Source of the DNA: Nitrososphaera sp.
GTDB taxonomy: Archaea > Thermoproteota > Nitrososphaeria > Nitrososphaerales > Nitrososphaeraceae
Assembly: GCA_013114715.1 (NCBI GenBank)
Contig: QCWB01000002.1
Location: 1 to 51,467 of the forward strand
Length of the DNA stretch: 51,467 bases
Direction of reading: 5' to 3'
This document shows, piece after piece, positions 35,191 to 43,215 of the stretch. The notes under the pieces were generated by a model. The model made no database searches and was not told the DNA's origin. It saw nothing but the letters and a program-made list of their open reading frames with translations. Positions within the stretch are counted from its first letter, which is position 1. Each line of letters opens with the position of its first letter. The translations under genes and the position numbers were made by a program.

Positions 35191-35885
35191 TGCCATTTAC
35201 TTTTGCCGATTTAGTGCGGTTGTACGAGAAAAAGCGTGAAAAGTACGGTACTCAAACTTTTAGGTACATTTCTGGAATTCTGAAGGAAGCAAAGATTCTT
35301 CATAAACGTCACTTTGAAGGGACAGACCATGAGCAGTCTTGGCGCGCTTTCAAAGGGAAGAACTTGGAGAAGCTTATCGTGTACATCTTGGAGAGGGAAA
35401 TCAGAGAGCTTGGATTGGAGCTAGTACAAGGCCATAGCCTGGAACGAAATTCCAATCTACCTCACGCACTTGACAAGGTCAAGAGAAACCTCGTTATCGA
35501 TTATGGCGTTTATGGAATGCATCTTCCTGACGTAGACATCATTGTTTTTGACCCAACGGATTCCTATGTTTTGGCTGTGCTATCTGTCAAGGTTACACTT
35601 AGAGAAAGGATAGCACAAACCGGCTACTGGAAGCTCAAACTGTCGGCGGGAGCCGTAACGAAGAATATCAAGGTATACTTTGTAACGCCTGATGAGGACG
35701 GTACATTAGTTACCAGGACTCCCGCCAAGAAAGGACGAGCAATTGTTGAAGTTGACACAGATGGCAGCTATGTCATGAGTGAAGAAAGCATTGAAGAAAG
35801 CGAGCGTGTCAAGACATTCGATAAACTCATTGCCGACCTCAGAACCTTACTTGACACTAAGCGTAAGAGCTCTTTCAAAGCTTGA
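35190..35885 (+). CDS. Type II restriction endonuclease, BsaWI/CCGG-like
   Basis: This 231-aa protein is coded directly after the methyltransferase. It has a PD-(D/E)XK layout with Glu60 in the first helix (KNLEKLI), Pro-Asp at 113-114 (HLPDVDII) and SVK at 132-134 followed by ERI, as in enzymes of the CCGG-cutting group such as BsaWI. The site cannot be read from sequence with certainty; W^CCGGW-like is a guess from the resemblance. The enzyme should cut unmodified foreign DNA, the methylase protecting the host. Confidence 0.75.
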   Translation: MPFTFADLVRLYEKKREKYGTQTFRYISGILKEAKILHKRHFEGTDHEQSWRAFKGKNLEKLIVYILEREIRELGLELVQGHSLERNSNLPHALDKVKRNLVIDYGVYGMHLPDVDIIVFDPTDSYVLAVLSVKVTLRERIAQTGYWKLKLSAGAVTKNIKVYFVTPDEDGTLVTRTPAKKGRAIVEVDTDGSYVMSEESIEESERVKTFDKLIADLRTLLDTKRKSSFKA

Positions 35886-35956
35886 ACTACGATATTATTC
35901 TGAAAGCAGGTTGGGAGCTAGAAATGGATTAAAGTGACCTCTAGGCTACTATTGCT

Positions 35957-36139
35957 ATGCCCTGGATAACGAAGAACGGTAGACGCCAGTTCGTAGGAGA
36001 CTGGGGAAGCTTGTCTGATGGCGAAAGATGGCAAGCAATCCACAACCGTAACGCCGCAAGAGAGGAAGAAGCAAGAAGGTGGACAGAAGAGCCGCAAAAG
36101 AAAAAGCAACAAGCGGCTGAAGAAAAGGAGAAGAGCTAG
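35957..36139 (+). CDS. Small charged protein, hypothetical
   Basis: This 60-aa protein starts with MPWITKNGRRQFVGDWG and ends in a Lys/Glu/Gln-rich helix. No domain is recognised. The next small ORF starts one base after its stop, so they are probably a pair. Confidence 0.5.
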   Translation: MPWITKNGRRQFVGDWGSLSDGERWQAIHNRNAAREEEARRWTEEPQKKKQQAAEEKEKS

Positions 36140-36140
36140 G

Positions 36141-36368
36141 ATGGGAAATTGGGGTGGCGCCCCGCCTTGGGTTTATAAACAAAGAGAAGCCAGTATGGCA
36201 TCATCGTATGAGTCACAGATATCGACTCTCAACTTTAGGATAAAACAGCTCGAAACAGAAAACGCTGAACTCAAGCTAAAGCTGGCAGAGATTACAGCTA
36301 AGTACGAAGAGTGCAGAAAGCTATCAGAAGATAACAAAGCTCGGAAGTCTAAGACTTCAGGAAAGTAA
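36141..36368 (+). CDS. Small coiled-coil protein
   Basis: This 75-aa protein starts at ATG 36141, with its start one base after the preceding TAG. Residues about 20-65 show a clear heptad pattern (ISTLNFRIKQLETENAELK), so it should form a leucine-zipper-like coiled coil. The tail is basic. The function is unknown. It is followed by a hairpin at 36370-36387. Confidence 0.55.
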   Translation: MGNWGGAPPWVYKQREASMASSYESQISTLNFRIKQLETENAELKLKLAEITAKYEECRKLSEDNKARKSKTSGK

Positions 36369-36369
36369 A

Positions 36370-36387
36370 ATGCACCTCTTGGTGCAT
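36370..36387 (+). terminator. Hairpin after the coiled-coil gene
   Basis: ATGCACC-TCTT-GGTGCAT is a perfect 7-bp hairpin two bases after the stop codon. There is no T run after it, so it may be a processing or stability element rather than a classical terminator. Confidence 0.4.
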
Positions 36388-36448
36388 ATACTATTACTCC
36401 CGGTCGGACTGCATCTCACTCTGCAACAAAATCGAAAGATAATTATTT

Positions 36449-36565
36449 ATGAGAAGAAAAATAAGATTTTCACAAAGTGGCGGATGTGGTTGTTTTTGCC
36501 ATGACAAGACAGAGATGGACTACTGCGGCTATTGTTCGCCGTCCAATAAAAGATTCATGCGCTGA
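36449..36565 (+). CDS. Tiny Cys-rich zinc-binding protein
   Basis: A 38-aa ORF starts at ATG 36449 and contains GCGCFCHDKTEMDYCGYC, a compact CxCxCH...CxxC metal site. It ends PSNKRFMR. An overlapping frame (36477-36668) has no such logic. The Cys/His spacing supports a real zinc-finger peptide. The function is unknown. Confidence 0.5.
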   Translation: MRRKIRFSQSGGCGCFCHDKTEMDYCGYCSPSNKRFMR

Positions 36566-36804
36566 CATAATGGGGTCATTACGGTCTATACTCCATAGTC
36601 TGAAAACAGATAATTATTTCCCTACCAAGAAGGCATACTACCAATACAAGATCTGTGGGAGAAAATGAGATTGGGATACATGTCAAGACCTATGTGCCAA
36701 CAGAATTTATCAAAAACAGGATAGTTACAAAGAATAAGCAATTGTTGCAGAATGCTATCTTATCAGAGCATTGAGCAAGGAGTAGGCGGTGTTCAGAAAG
36801 ACAA

Positions 36805-36927
36805 ATGTTCTGTCGTAATTGCAGCAAACCTCTAGCTATTGGAGAGATGATAGTTTCTGCGTTCAACAGCAATATGAAAAAGAAGTATTATCATGAATCG
36901 TGTGCGAAACGCGTGAATGTCATCTAG
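36805..36927 (+). CDS. Tiny zinc-finger protein with CxxC...HxxC
   Basis: A 40-aa ORF starts MFCRNCSKPLAIGE and carries YYHESC near the end, so it has a CxxC-x24-HxxC site, as seen in small thaumarchaeal zinc peptides. Nearby start and stop fit a single small gene. Confidence 0.5.
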   Translation: MFCRNCSKPLAIGEMIVSAFNSNMKKKYYHESCAKRVNVI

Positions 36928-37306
36928 GCATACGATTGTGTTGTCGCAAGCAGATTCTCTCTGAAAGATCGGATTTCTTGCAGATAGGTAATCTCAAAAT
37001 CAATATTTTGATAGATCGAGCCCTGCTCCAAATGAGCGGAGCTGTGAAGTCGGAGCAGGGCTCAGGATTCGCACGCTCAGATGTCCGGTACGATTCGTAT
37101 TACAGAAATAATTTAAAAAAGTTAGGTAATGCTTCACCGCTAAGTTATCGCGTGACGACAACATTCCCATTAAACATCGTCGCTTGCCAAGTTATCAGAA
37201 CCCAAGACAATCCTTAAGTGGTGCTAATCGATTCTGCATCAGCCTAGGTTAACAGCAGCATGATACGCCGTCACTCGAAGTTAACAGCTGGGCGATAATG
37301 GCAGCT
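36928..37306. other. Intergenic region of about 380 bp with a strong hairpin and short repeats
   Basis: No gene is supported here. The region holds a perfect 12-bp stem (37018-37029 with 37052-37063). It also holds degenerate repeats of (A/G)GTTA(A/T/C)CAG at 37190, 37247, 37279 and 37315, the last one just inside the neighbouring gene, and a partial copy at 37143. It may be a non-coding RNA locus or remains of a mobile element. Confidence 0.5.
37018..37063. repeat. 12-bp perfect inverted repeat (hairpin)
   Basis: GAGCCCTGCTCC pairs with GGAGCAGGGCTC across a 22-base loop. It is the strongest simple hairpin of the accessory region and has no T run after it. Confidence 0.9.
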
Positions 37307-38266
37307 TCACTCTGAGTTACCAGTGTCAGAATTAGAGTCTTGCTTAAGCAATCGAACGACTTCCTCATAGAAGTTACATTCTGCCTTTTCTAGCAGCTCA
37401 GGATATAGACCTGGAAATGTGTTTACATCAACCACGTAATACCGGCCATCATGTCCCTTAATGATGTCTACACCATACAGGTCAAGGCCGACTATTCGGC
37501 CTACCCGTAGAGCTATATCTCGTTGCTGTCTATTCGGTTCTTTTAAGAGCATGTGGCCGCCCTTTTTCTCCCTGTCGCTTATTTTCCATCCTTTGATCTG
37601 CGAGCCTTCTTTTCCGTAGCCGTAAATGACGCTACCATTTATTACATTAATTCCAATCCATTCGCTTATGTCATTTGGGATGAACTGTTCGATATAGTGT
37701 ATATTATTGTGGCTGGCATAGTCGAGAGTATCTACCAGTAGTTGCTCGTCTTCCCTTATTCTAACTATGCCGATTCCATAGGAGCCCATTCTTGGCTTTA
37801 TCACAACATCGCTGTTCCAATCGCGGAAAACCTTTTTCATCTGGTTAACTCCACCATGTGACAAGAGTGCAATAGATGGCACAGCAACTCCGTTTCTCCT
37901 GAGGAGTTCAAGCGACTTGAATTTGTCCAAGCCAATCTCAAACGCAAGAGGGTTATTCACAACACGGACCTTACTTGCAATCGCGCGCAAGACTTCCATT
38001 GGAAATGAATTTCTTCCTTCCCTGCCCAGCTCTCCGAGCCAGAAAAAGATATCCAAATCGTCAAAACAAAAGTCATCCAGATATGCAGACCCATTCTTAA
38101 TAATGGCCCTTCTAAAGTCCAGCTCCTCGAAGAGCTTGATTTCAGAGTCTTTTTTTAGCCGATCCACGAGCCGTTCTTGCACCTCTTGCAGCAGGTAGCC
38201 TGGAGCATTTTCAGATACACTGGATAATTCCTTTCGTGATGGCAGCCACAATCCTAGCGTCAACAA
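37307..38266 (-). CDS. ATP-grasp ligase (RimK/LysX-like)
   Basis: This 319-aa protein with an ATP-grasp fold has the ATP-binding lysine in VVIKPRMGSYGIGIVRI, then YIEQFI and the Mg-binding end VDVNTFPGLY. RimK/LysX relatives join amino acids or peptides to a carboxylate, for example in glutamylation or lysine biosynthesis carriers. The 60-residue N-terminal domain is not clearly of RimK type. The substrate is unknown. Its position beside defence genes hints at a peptide or nucleotide modification role, unproven. Confidence 0.78.
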   Translation of the reverse strand: MLTLGLWLPSRKELSSVSENAPGYLLQEVQERLVDRLKKDSEIKLFEELDFRRAIIKNGSAYLDDFCFDDLDIFFWLGELGREGRNSFPMEVLRAIASKVRVVNNPLAFEIGLDKFKSLELLRRNGVAVPSIALLSHGGVNQMKKVFRDWNSDVVIKPRMGSYGIGIVRIREDEQLLVDTLDYASHNNIHYIEQFIPNDISEWIGINVINGSVIYGYGKEGSQIKGWKISDREKKGGHMLLKEPNRQQRDIALRVGRIVGLDLYGVDIIKGHDGRYYVVDVNTFPGLYPELLEKAECNFYEEVVRLLKQDSNSDTGNSE

Positions 38267-38574
38267 TTCAAATTCTGGAGAGATACTACGTCCTATATCA
38301 TGCTTTTTTCAAAATGTTTTAATCGACTTGAAAAAATACTTTCGTACAGCAGAGATAATCCGATTGCAGCTCGCTAAGAGTCGATTTGAAGAGTGCATTT
38401 CTGTTATGATCGGATTCCTGCAGCAGGGAATCTGGAAGAATTAAACCTGGTATCGAAGGATGCAAGAAACTATAGCCAAAGATCATCAGTTGAAATTCAC
38501 CTCGTCGATTAGGCTCACAAATATCCTTCATGGTAAATAAGAGGTTTATTGTGCTTTCTACACCAGCCTTTTGG
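38267..38574. other. Intergenic region of about 310 bp with one doubtful ORF
   Basis: The part at 38319-38531 is open on the minus strand for 70 codons starting MKDICEPNRRGEFQLM. I see no domain, and the composition is not clearly coding. It lies between two minus-strand genes. It may be a small gene or a remnant. Confidence 0.3.
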
Positions 38575-39807
38575 TCACAGATATAGAAGCTTCAAGAACT
38601 CACCTACTTCTACGTCTTCATACCCGCGCAGGTGTTTGAGCGTTTTCTCTTCGCCTTGCCTTATTAGCTCCTTAATTGTCTTTACAGAAAAATCGGCATT
38701 CTTAAGAATGTGTGGCGACTCCATTCTGTTTCTGGCTATCCTGTGGATTGCAAGTATCTCTGCACCGTATTTGCCGACAAGGTTTTCATACTCACCCCTT
38801 ATCTTATTCACAAATGCAGGGTCCAATGACTGCTTTTCAACATTCTTCTCAAAAATATCGTAAAGCATCTCTATAAGTTCGGTCTGTCTGGACATATGCT
38901 TCCAAGCTCGTAAATCGTAGATAGTTTTGTCGCTAAACATAATATCTCTAGTTCTATCTACAATTTCCGACCTGTTTACAGGCATCCTGTTTATCTTTCT
39001 AGGATAATTCTCTACCAAGAAGACATTTTTATCATTTCTCGGTGAAGCTTCGATTATCTCTTTTAACGGAGTATTGCTTAATAAACTACCATCCCATGCA
39101 TATGCCTCGCCAACTTTGACCCATGGAAATCCATATGCGGAATAAGCGCAACTAGCCAGTATGTGTTGAGGTGTTATGTCCATCTTATCGCTATCAAAGA
39201 TCAAAGCCTCTGCCGTTAAGATGTTGACAGCGGTAGCAATCAACCTTGGGTTACTGTCCTCCTTTGCCTTACGAGCTTTACGTGAGAATCTGTTATAGTC
39301 AACATATTTTTCAAGCGTACTTGTCAGTCGAGAATGGTCGTAAAAAAAAGTCCACTCCGATGGCGGCAGTAGCAACGACATGTCGTCAGTTGAGCCATTA
39401 GTGTTAATTTGCAGCCATCTTGGAACAAAAAAAGAGGGCACGCCGAACATAATCGCGTTTAAAGGCGCAGCAGACATTCTCCTAAAATCAATCGTCCCTT
39501 TCTTGTAATCATAATATGGTATAAACATATCCGGAATTATCTCAAAACTGCTCTCAGCTATCTCTATCCAGAAATCTTCAAGATCCTTTGCAGGATTGCC
39601 ACTTTTGCTTCCACAAATTATGGCAGCATTAACAGCTCCTATAGAGGTACCTCCTACTATTTCAAACCTTATTCCACTATTATAGAGAGCCTTGAAAACT
39701 CCACATCCAAAAGCCCCAAGCGAGCCACCACCTTGAAGTACTAGAACATTTTCAATAGTTCTAGACTCACTATGTTTTGAACATCTCTGTATATCGGCAT
39801 CTGCCAT
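38575..39807 (-). CDS. Patatin-like phospholipase
   Basis: This 410-aa patatin-fold lipid hydrolase has the oxyanion motif GGGSLGAFG (26-34), nucleophile elbow GTSIG with Ser55, and the dyad Asp in WDGSL (Asp239). The C-terminal part (MPVNRSEIVDRTRDIMFS and on) resembles DUF3734, which accompanies patatins of this size. It may release fatty acids or isoprenoid-linked lipids. Patatins also act as effectors in anti-phage systems, but no nucleotide cyclase is close. Confidence 0.88.
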   Translation of the reverse strand: MADADIQRCSKHSESRTIENVLVLQGGGSLGAFGCGVFKALYNSGIRFEIVGGTSIGAVNAAIICGSKSGNPAKDLEDFWIEIAESSFEIIPDMFIPYYDYKKGTIDFRRMSAAPLNAIMFGVPSFFVPRWLQINTNGSTDDMSLLLPPSEWTFFYDHSRLTSTLEKYVDYNRFSRKARKAKEDSNPRLIATAVNILTAEALIFDSDKMDITPQHILASCAYSAYGFPWVKVGEAYAWDGSLLSNTPLKEIIEASPRNDKNVFLVENYPRKINRMPVNRSEIVDRTRDIMFSDKTIYDLRAWKHMSRQTELIEMLYDIFEKNVEKQSLDPAFVNKIRGEYENLVGKYGAEILAIHRIARNRMESPHILKNADFSVKTIKELIRQGEEKTLKHLRGYEDVEVGEFLKLLYL

Positions 39808-39935
39808 AATGCTGATCTAAGCAGCAAAGTACCTAATAAATGAGGATTGCAAGACGTCTGAATCGTCACGGTAGTTCTACTCAAAGAAATTGCATCTTTT
39901 AGGCAGTTAAATTGACCGGGATTTTACTTTCGCAG

Positions 39936-40709
39936 TTACTTGGCAGCCTTTCTGTATCCGTGAGTAAACCCTGCGTCGTACACCTTAGAGTGCTCGTATT
40001 TTGCCGGCGCAATTACGTCGCCTACAATAATCAGGGCTGTCTTGATTATCTTGGCTTTTCTCACCTGTTCTGTAATGTCGGCAAGCGTCCCCTTGATTAT
40101 CTTCTCGTCTTCCCAGGTCGCGCGGTAGACAACTGCAGCCGGCGTTTTTTCGGTATAGACGCCGCCCTTTAGCAACTCCTTTACTACGTCGCTAATAAGG
40201 TGCACGCTCAAGTAAAACGCCATGGTAGCTCCGTGCTTTGCCAGCTCGGAAATTGCTTCCCGCTCCGGGACGGGGGTTCTCAGTTCAGCTCTGGTAATTA
40301 TCAGAGTCTGCGTGATTCCTGGCAAAGTAAGTTCGAGCTTCAAGTCCGCCGCGGCTCCGAGAATAGCAGTGACTCCAGGGACTACCTTGCAGGTTATCCC
40401 CTCGGCTTCCAGCTTGTCAATTTGCTCCCGGATGGTGCTGAAAAGCGCCGGATCTCCGTCATGGAACCTGACGGCCAGCTTGCCTTCCATCGCCGTGTCT
40501 CTGAGGATCTGCGAGATTTTTTCTCTGTCTATCAGGGCAGCATCATAGAGCTTGGCGTCTTTTCTTGCGTATTCCAGATTCTTTGGGTTGAAAAGCGACC
40601 CGGAATAGATTATTACGTCTGCCTGCTCGACCAGCTTTTTTGCCTTGAGCGTAATTAGCTCCGGATCTCCAGGGCCAGAACCTACAAAATAAACCGTCTT
40701 ATCTTGCAT
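39936..40709 (-). CDS. cbiF: Precorrin-4/cobalt-precorrin-4 C11-methyltransferase
   Basis: This 257-aa SAM-dependent tetrapyrrole methylase has the N-terminal VGSGPGDPELITLKA, the GDPALFSTI segment and LPGITQTLIITR. This is the CbiF/CobM pattern for C11 methylation in corrin ring synthesis. It overlaps the upstream cbiL by 11 bases. Thaumarchaea make cobamides through the anaerobic route; the other cob/cbi genes are not in this window. Confidence 0.92.
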   Translation of the reverse strand: MQDKTVYFVGSGPGDPELITLKAKKLVEQADVIIYSGSLFNPKNLEYARKDAKLYDAALIDREKISQILRDTAMEGKLAVRFHDGDPALFSTIREQIDKLEAEGITCKVVPGVTAILGAAADLKLELTLPGITQTLIITRAELRTPVPEREAISELAKHGATMAFYLSVHLISDVVKELLKGGVYTEKTPAAVVYRATWEDEKIIKGTLADITEQVRKAKIIKTALIIVGDVIAPAKYEHSKVYDAGFTHGYRKAAK

Positions 40710-41424
40710 TCTTTTTTGCCACCATTATTGAAAAGTATTTTTCAGCCGGCCCCTTTCTGCCGCGCTGCTGCGCCAAGTTAGTTAATTCAAGTATCTCGCC
40801 TTCCGGAGCAGAAACGTCCTGGGCTATTGCTATTGCAGCGTCATCCGGAAATCCTGCCTGACCCAGCATCTCTATCACGTTGTCAAAATACCTGCCGTCT
40901 TTTAGAAATACAACAGTATCGCAAGCGCCCGCAGTCTTTTTCACCCGCTCCAGGTCATAGCAGGCTGGAACAACAGCTATTATTTCGTCTCCCTCTGCAA
41001 GGCTAATCTTGGCCTTGTTGGCTATGGCAAAGATCGACGCAACGCCAGGGATGACCTCGATTTCAATATCCGGGTGCCTCTTTTTCAACTCCCTGTGGAT
41101 GTAGATCCACGTGCTGTAAAGCGCCGGATCTCCAACAGTAAGGTAGATCACTTTTTTTCCTGATCTTACTTCTGACGCTATCTCGTCTGCATTTCTCTGC
41201 CAGTAATCTTTTAACGATTCTCTGTCCTTGACCATAGGAAAAATCAGGCTTGCTGTTTTTGTAGATTTATCGATATATTGTTCAACAACGGAAAGCGCTA
41301 TGCTGGGCTTGCCTTCCCGTGCAGTAGGGGCGAATATGACCTCTGCGCCCTTGATCAAGTTTACCGCCTTGACGGTCAGCAGCTCCGGGTCTCCGGGGCC
41401 GCAGCCAACGCAGAAAAGCTTCAT
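40699..41424 (-). CDS. cbiL: Cobalt-precorrin-2 C20-methyltransferase
   Basis: The protein from ATG 41424 (241 aa) begins MKLFCVGCGPGDPELLTVKA and contains the tetrapyrrole-methylase GDPALYSTW and IEVIPGVAS motifs of CbiL/CobI. A longer frame up to 41490 adds 22 unlikely residues and overlaps the DnaJ gene, so I chose the internal ATG. It is translated just before cbiF. Confidence 0.92.
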   Translation of the reverse strand: MKLFCVGCGPGDPELLTVKAVNLIKGAEVIFAPTAREGKPSIALSVVEQYIDKSTKTASLIFPMVKDRESLKDYWQRNADEIASEVRSGKKVIYLTVGDPALYSTWIYIHRELKKRHPDIEIEVIPGVASIFAIANKAKISLAEGDEIIAVVPACYDLERVKKTAGACDTVVFLKDGRYFDNVIEMLGQAGFPDDAAIAIAQDVSAPEGEILELTNLAQQRGRKGPAEKYFSIMVAKKNAR

Positions 41425-41455
41425 AGATACTCGCTTTGTCCACGGCAATTTATTA

Positions 41456-42037
41456 TTATGGGAAAATCTGCTCGCCGGTGAACCTGTCAATTATCTTGAT
41501 GGCCTTGGTCGGGCAGGTCTGCGCAGCCGAGTAAATCGTGTCAAAGTCCGCGCCTGTTTCGGACTCGACTATTGCCTTTGGGTTAAGCCTCTTGTTCTTC
41601 TCGACTACAAACACCTTTGGGGCCAGGGTCTCGCAGCTGCCAAATGCCATGCACAGCGACGGCTCTACTATGATGTGGAACCTGCTTTTCGGAGTTTCAA
41701 TGTACGTGGACCCAAAGTAATAGTCGGAAACGGTTTCCACCTTCTGTCTGTCTACTTCTGGCTCTGGAGCAGCATTGGAAGGAGGTGGGCTGTAGGGTTC
41801 TGGTTCTGGAGCCTGAACATTCTCAAAGCTAGGACTGTCGTACTGGTCGCGCTTGCTTGGATCAGACAGAACCTCGTATGCGGCATTGATTTTTTTAATC
41901 ATCTCTTCAGCGGTATTGCTGCTGTTCTTGTCTGGATGGTACTTTCTGGCAAGCCGACGGTAGGCTTTTTTGATCTCTTGCGGGCCAGCTCGTTCTGAAA
42001 CGCCCAAAACCGCATAGTAGCCCTTGCTGTCAGTCAA
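41456..42037 (-). CDS. DnaJ-ferredoxin fusion protein
   Basis: This 193-aa fusion has an N-terminal J domain with the HPD motif (34-36), a Pro/Glu linker (about 70-100) and a C-terminal ferredoxin-like domain. The ferredoxin part has C129-x5-C135 and Cys175 in QTCPTKAI, enough for a 3Fe-4S or related cluster. This architecture is known from thaumarchaea and from plant/algal chloroplasts. It may couple chaperone recruitment to redox or Fe-S status. Confidence 0.9.
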   Translation of the reverse strand: MTDSKGYYAVLGVSERAGPQEIKKAYRRLARKYHPDKNSSNTAEEMIKKINAAYEVLSDPSKRDQYDSPSFENVQAPEPEPYSPPPSNAAPEPEVDRQKVETVSDYYFGSTYIETPKSRFHIIVEPSLCMAFGSCETLAPKVFVVEKNKRLNPKAIVESETGADFDTIYSAAQTCPTKAIKIIDRFTGEQIFP

Positions 42038-42124
42038 GCCCTATCAATTGAGCCTGGACAGTATTATTTCTCTTTTGGAAAGCTCCAAATCACATATAGG
42101 GGTGTTTGCTAGCTTATCAGGAAA

Positions 42125-42685
42125 GTGGAGCAAAGTTTCAACGATTTTACACGAACTGGTTTTGCAAGACTCTTAAAGTTATTTGAAGCTGATACCGAGA
42201 GCATAGTCAAGCTGACCAGAGCGTTTGCCCTGGCAAACAAACTGCACAAGGAACAGCCAAACAAAAATGAGCCGTACATCAACCACCCGCTGCGGGCAGT
42301 CCTAATTCTAGCCGAGGAGCTGCAGATACGCGACGTGGAGGTTTTGCAGGCGGCACTTTTACGCGATGCCGGCAAGTACGAACAGATAAAAGAAGAATAC
42401 AGCGAGCGGACAAACGCTCTTGTGCAGGCAATGTCAGAAGCCAAGACCAAGGAAGACAAGGCCCTTGAGGACTTTTACAGCAGGATATCCAAAGAATCCA
42501 AGGACGTACGGTACATCGTGCTGGCAGAACGGCTGGATACTGCGCGCAGCATGAAAAACAACACCTACAGAGACAAAGCCCTAAGGTTCAAAGAAGAGGC
42601 TGAAAAGTACGTCATGCCTCTTGCCAGGAACACGGATGAAAGGCTGGCCTTCAAGCTATCAATAGCCATGTACGAGATCAGGTAA
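42125..42685 (+). CDS. RelA/SpoT-type HD-domain protein with altered HD motif
   Basis: This 186-aa protein resembles the hydrolase half of RelA/SpoT and MESH1. It has NEPYINHPLRAVLIL (His54), then ALLRDAG where the usual His-Asp doublet is Arg80-Asp81, and AERLDTARSMKN near the end. The loss of one metal-binding His suggests reduced or absent ppGpp-type hydrolysis, or a changed substrate. The GTG start at 42125 follows a T/A-rich promoter region. There is no synthetase domain. Confidence 0.75.
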   Translation: MEQSFNDFTRTGFARLLKLFEADTESIVKLTRAFALANKLHKEQPNKNEPYINHPLRAVLILAEELQIRDVEVLQAALLRDAGKYEQIKEEYSERTNALVQAMSEAKTKEDKALEDFYSRISKESKDVRYIVLAERLDTARSMKNNTYRDKALRFKEEAEKYVMPLARNTDERLAFKLSIAMYEIR

Positions 42686-42797
42686 CTATGCACCGGCCGT
42701 CCGGTCCCTTTTTGTGCTTTGCCCAATGCCTGTTGCAGCCAACAAGCCTGTGCTCTGTGCAGCCGCAGATGGGGCAGCGCTTTATCTCTTTGTCCAT
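42678..42797 (-). CDS. Tiny zinc-finger protein
   Basis: A 39-aa ORF starts MDKEIKRCPICGCTEHRLV and ends KGPDGRC-IVT, with CPICGC, CNRH and a last Cys giving a possible zinc site. It converges on the HD-domain gene with an 8-base overlap. The next gene on this strand is 32 bases upstream. Composition and Cys spacing support it. Confidence 0.5.
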   Translation of the reverse strand: MDKEIKRCPICGCTEHRLVGCNRHWAKHKKGPDGRCIVT

Positions 42798-42828
42798 GCC
42801 AAGTTTTTGACAGGGCCTGTATTTGAGG

Positions 42829-43134
42829 TTATAAGACGTGCATCATGCCGCCAGAAACCACATTGATGTACTCGACTGAAGCCAGCTCCTTTGTCCTGGC
42901 GACTATGGCATCAAGCCAAAGGCCGTCTATTCCCTGGCTCCAGACAGTGACCTTTTTGTATTGTCGCTTGCTGCCGTGGAAAAAGCCGGTACAGTCCTCT
43001 ACGGTCATGTTGGGGTATTTTTGGCTTATCTCTTCAATAACTGCCGCGGCCTCAACCGGGGCGTAAAGGATGGTCAAAGTCGGAAATGGGATTGCTGCAT
43101 TTGACTCAGCAGGCGAGGTGTCTTCAGCCATCAA
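42829..43134 (-). CDS. Hypothetical small alpha/beta protein
   Basis: This 101-aa protein has a ferredoxin-like alternating pattern (TLTILYAPVEAAAVIEEIS, then YKKVTVWSQGIDG and YINVVSGGMMHV). No family is recognised. It may begin at M2. It diverges from the parvulin gene. Confidence 0.6.
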   Translation of the reverse strand: MMAEDTSPAESNAAIPFPTLTILYAPVEAAAVIEEISQKYPNMTVEDCTGFFHGSKRQYKKVTVWSQGIDGLWLDAIVARTKELASVEYINVVSGGMMHVL

Positions 43135-43215
43135 GACAACGTTTACCGGCGACTATATAAAGACTCACAAGCCTATCCGCAAAGTTAATTCCCTGCATCC
43201 CATGCCATCATCTGC

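Noticed and set aside
36477-36668. 63-codon plus-strand ORF
   Set aside because: It overlaps the 38-aa Cys-rich frame, which has clear zinc-site logic, and it has no recognisable pattern.
40699-41490. Longer cbiL starting at 41490
   Set aside because: The extra 22 residues overlap the DnaJ-Fer gene and are not part of the methylase family, which begins MKLFCVG at 41424.
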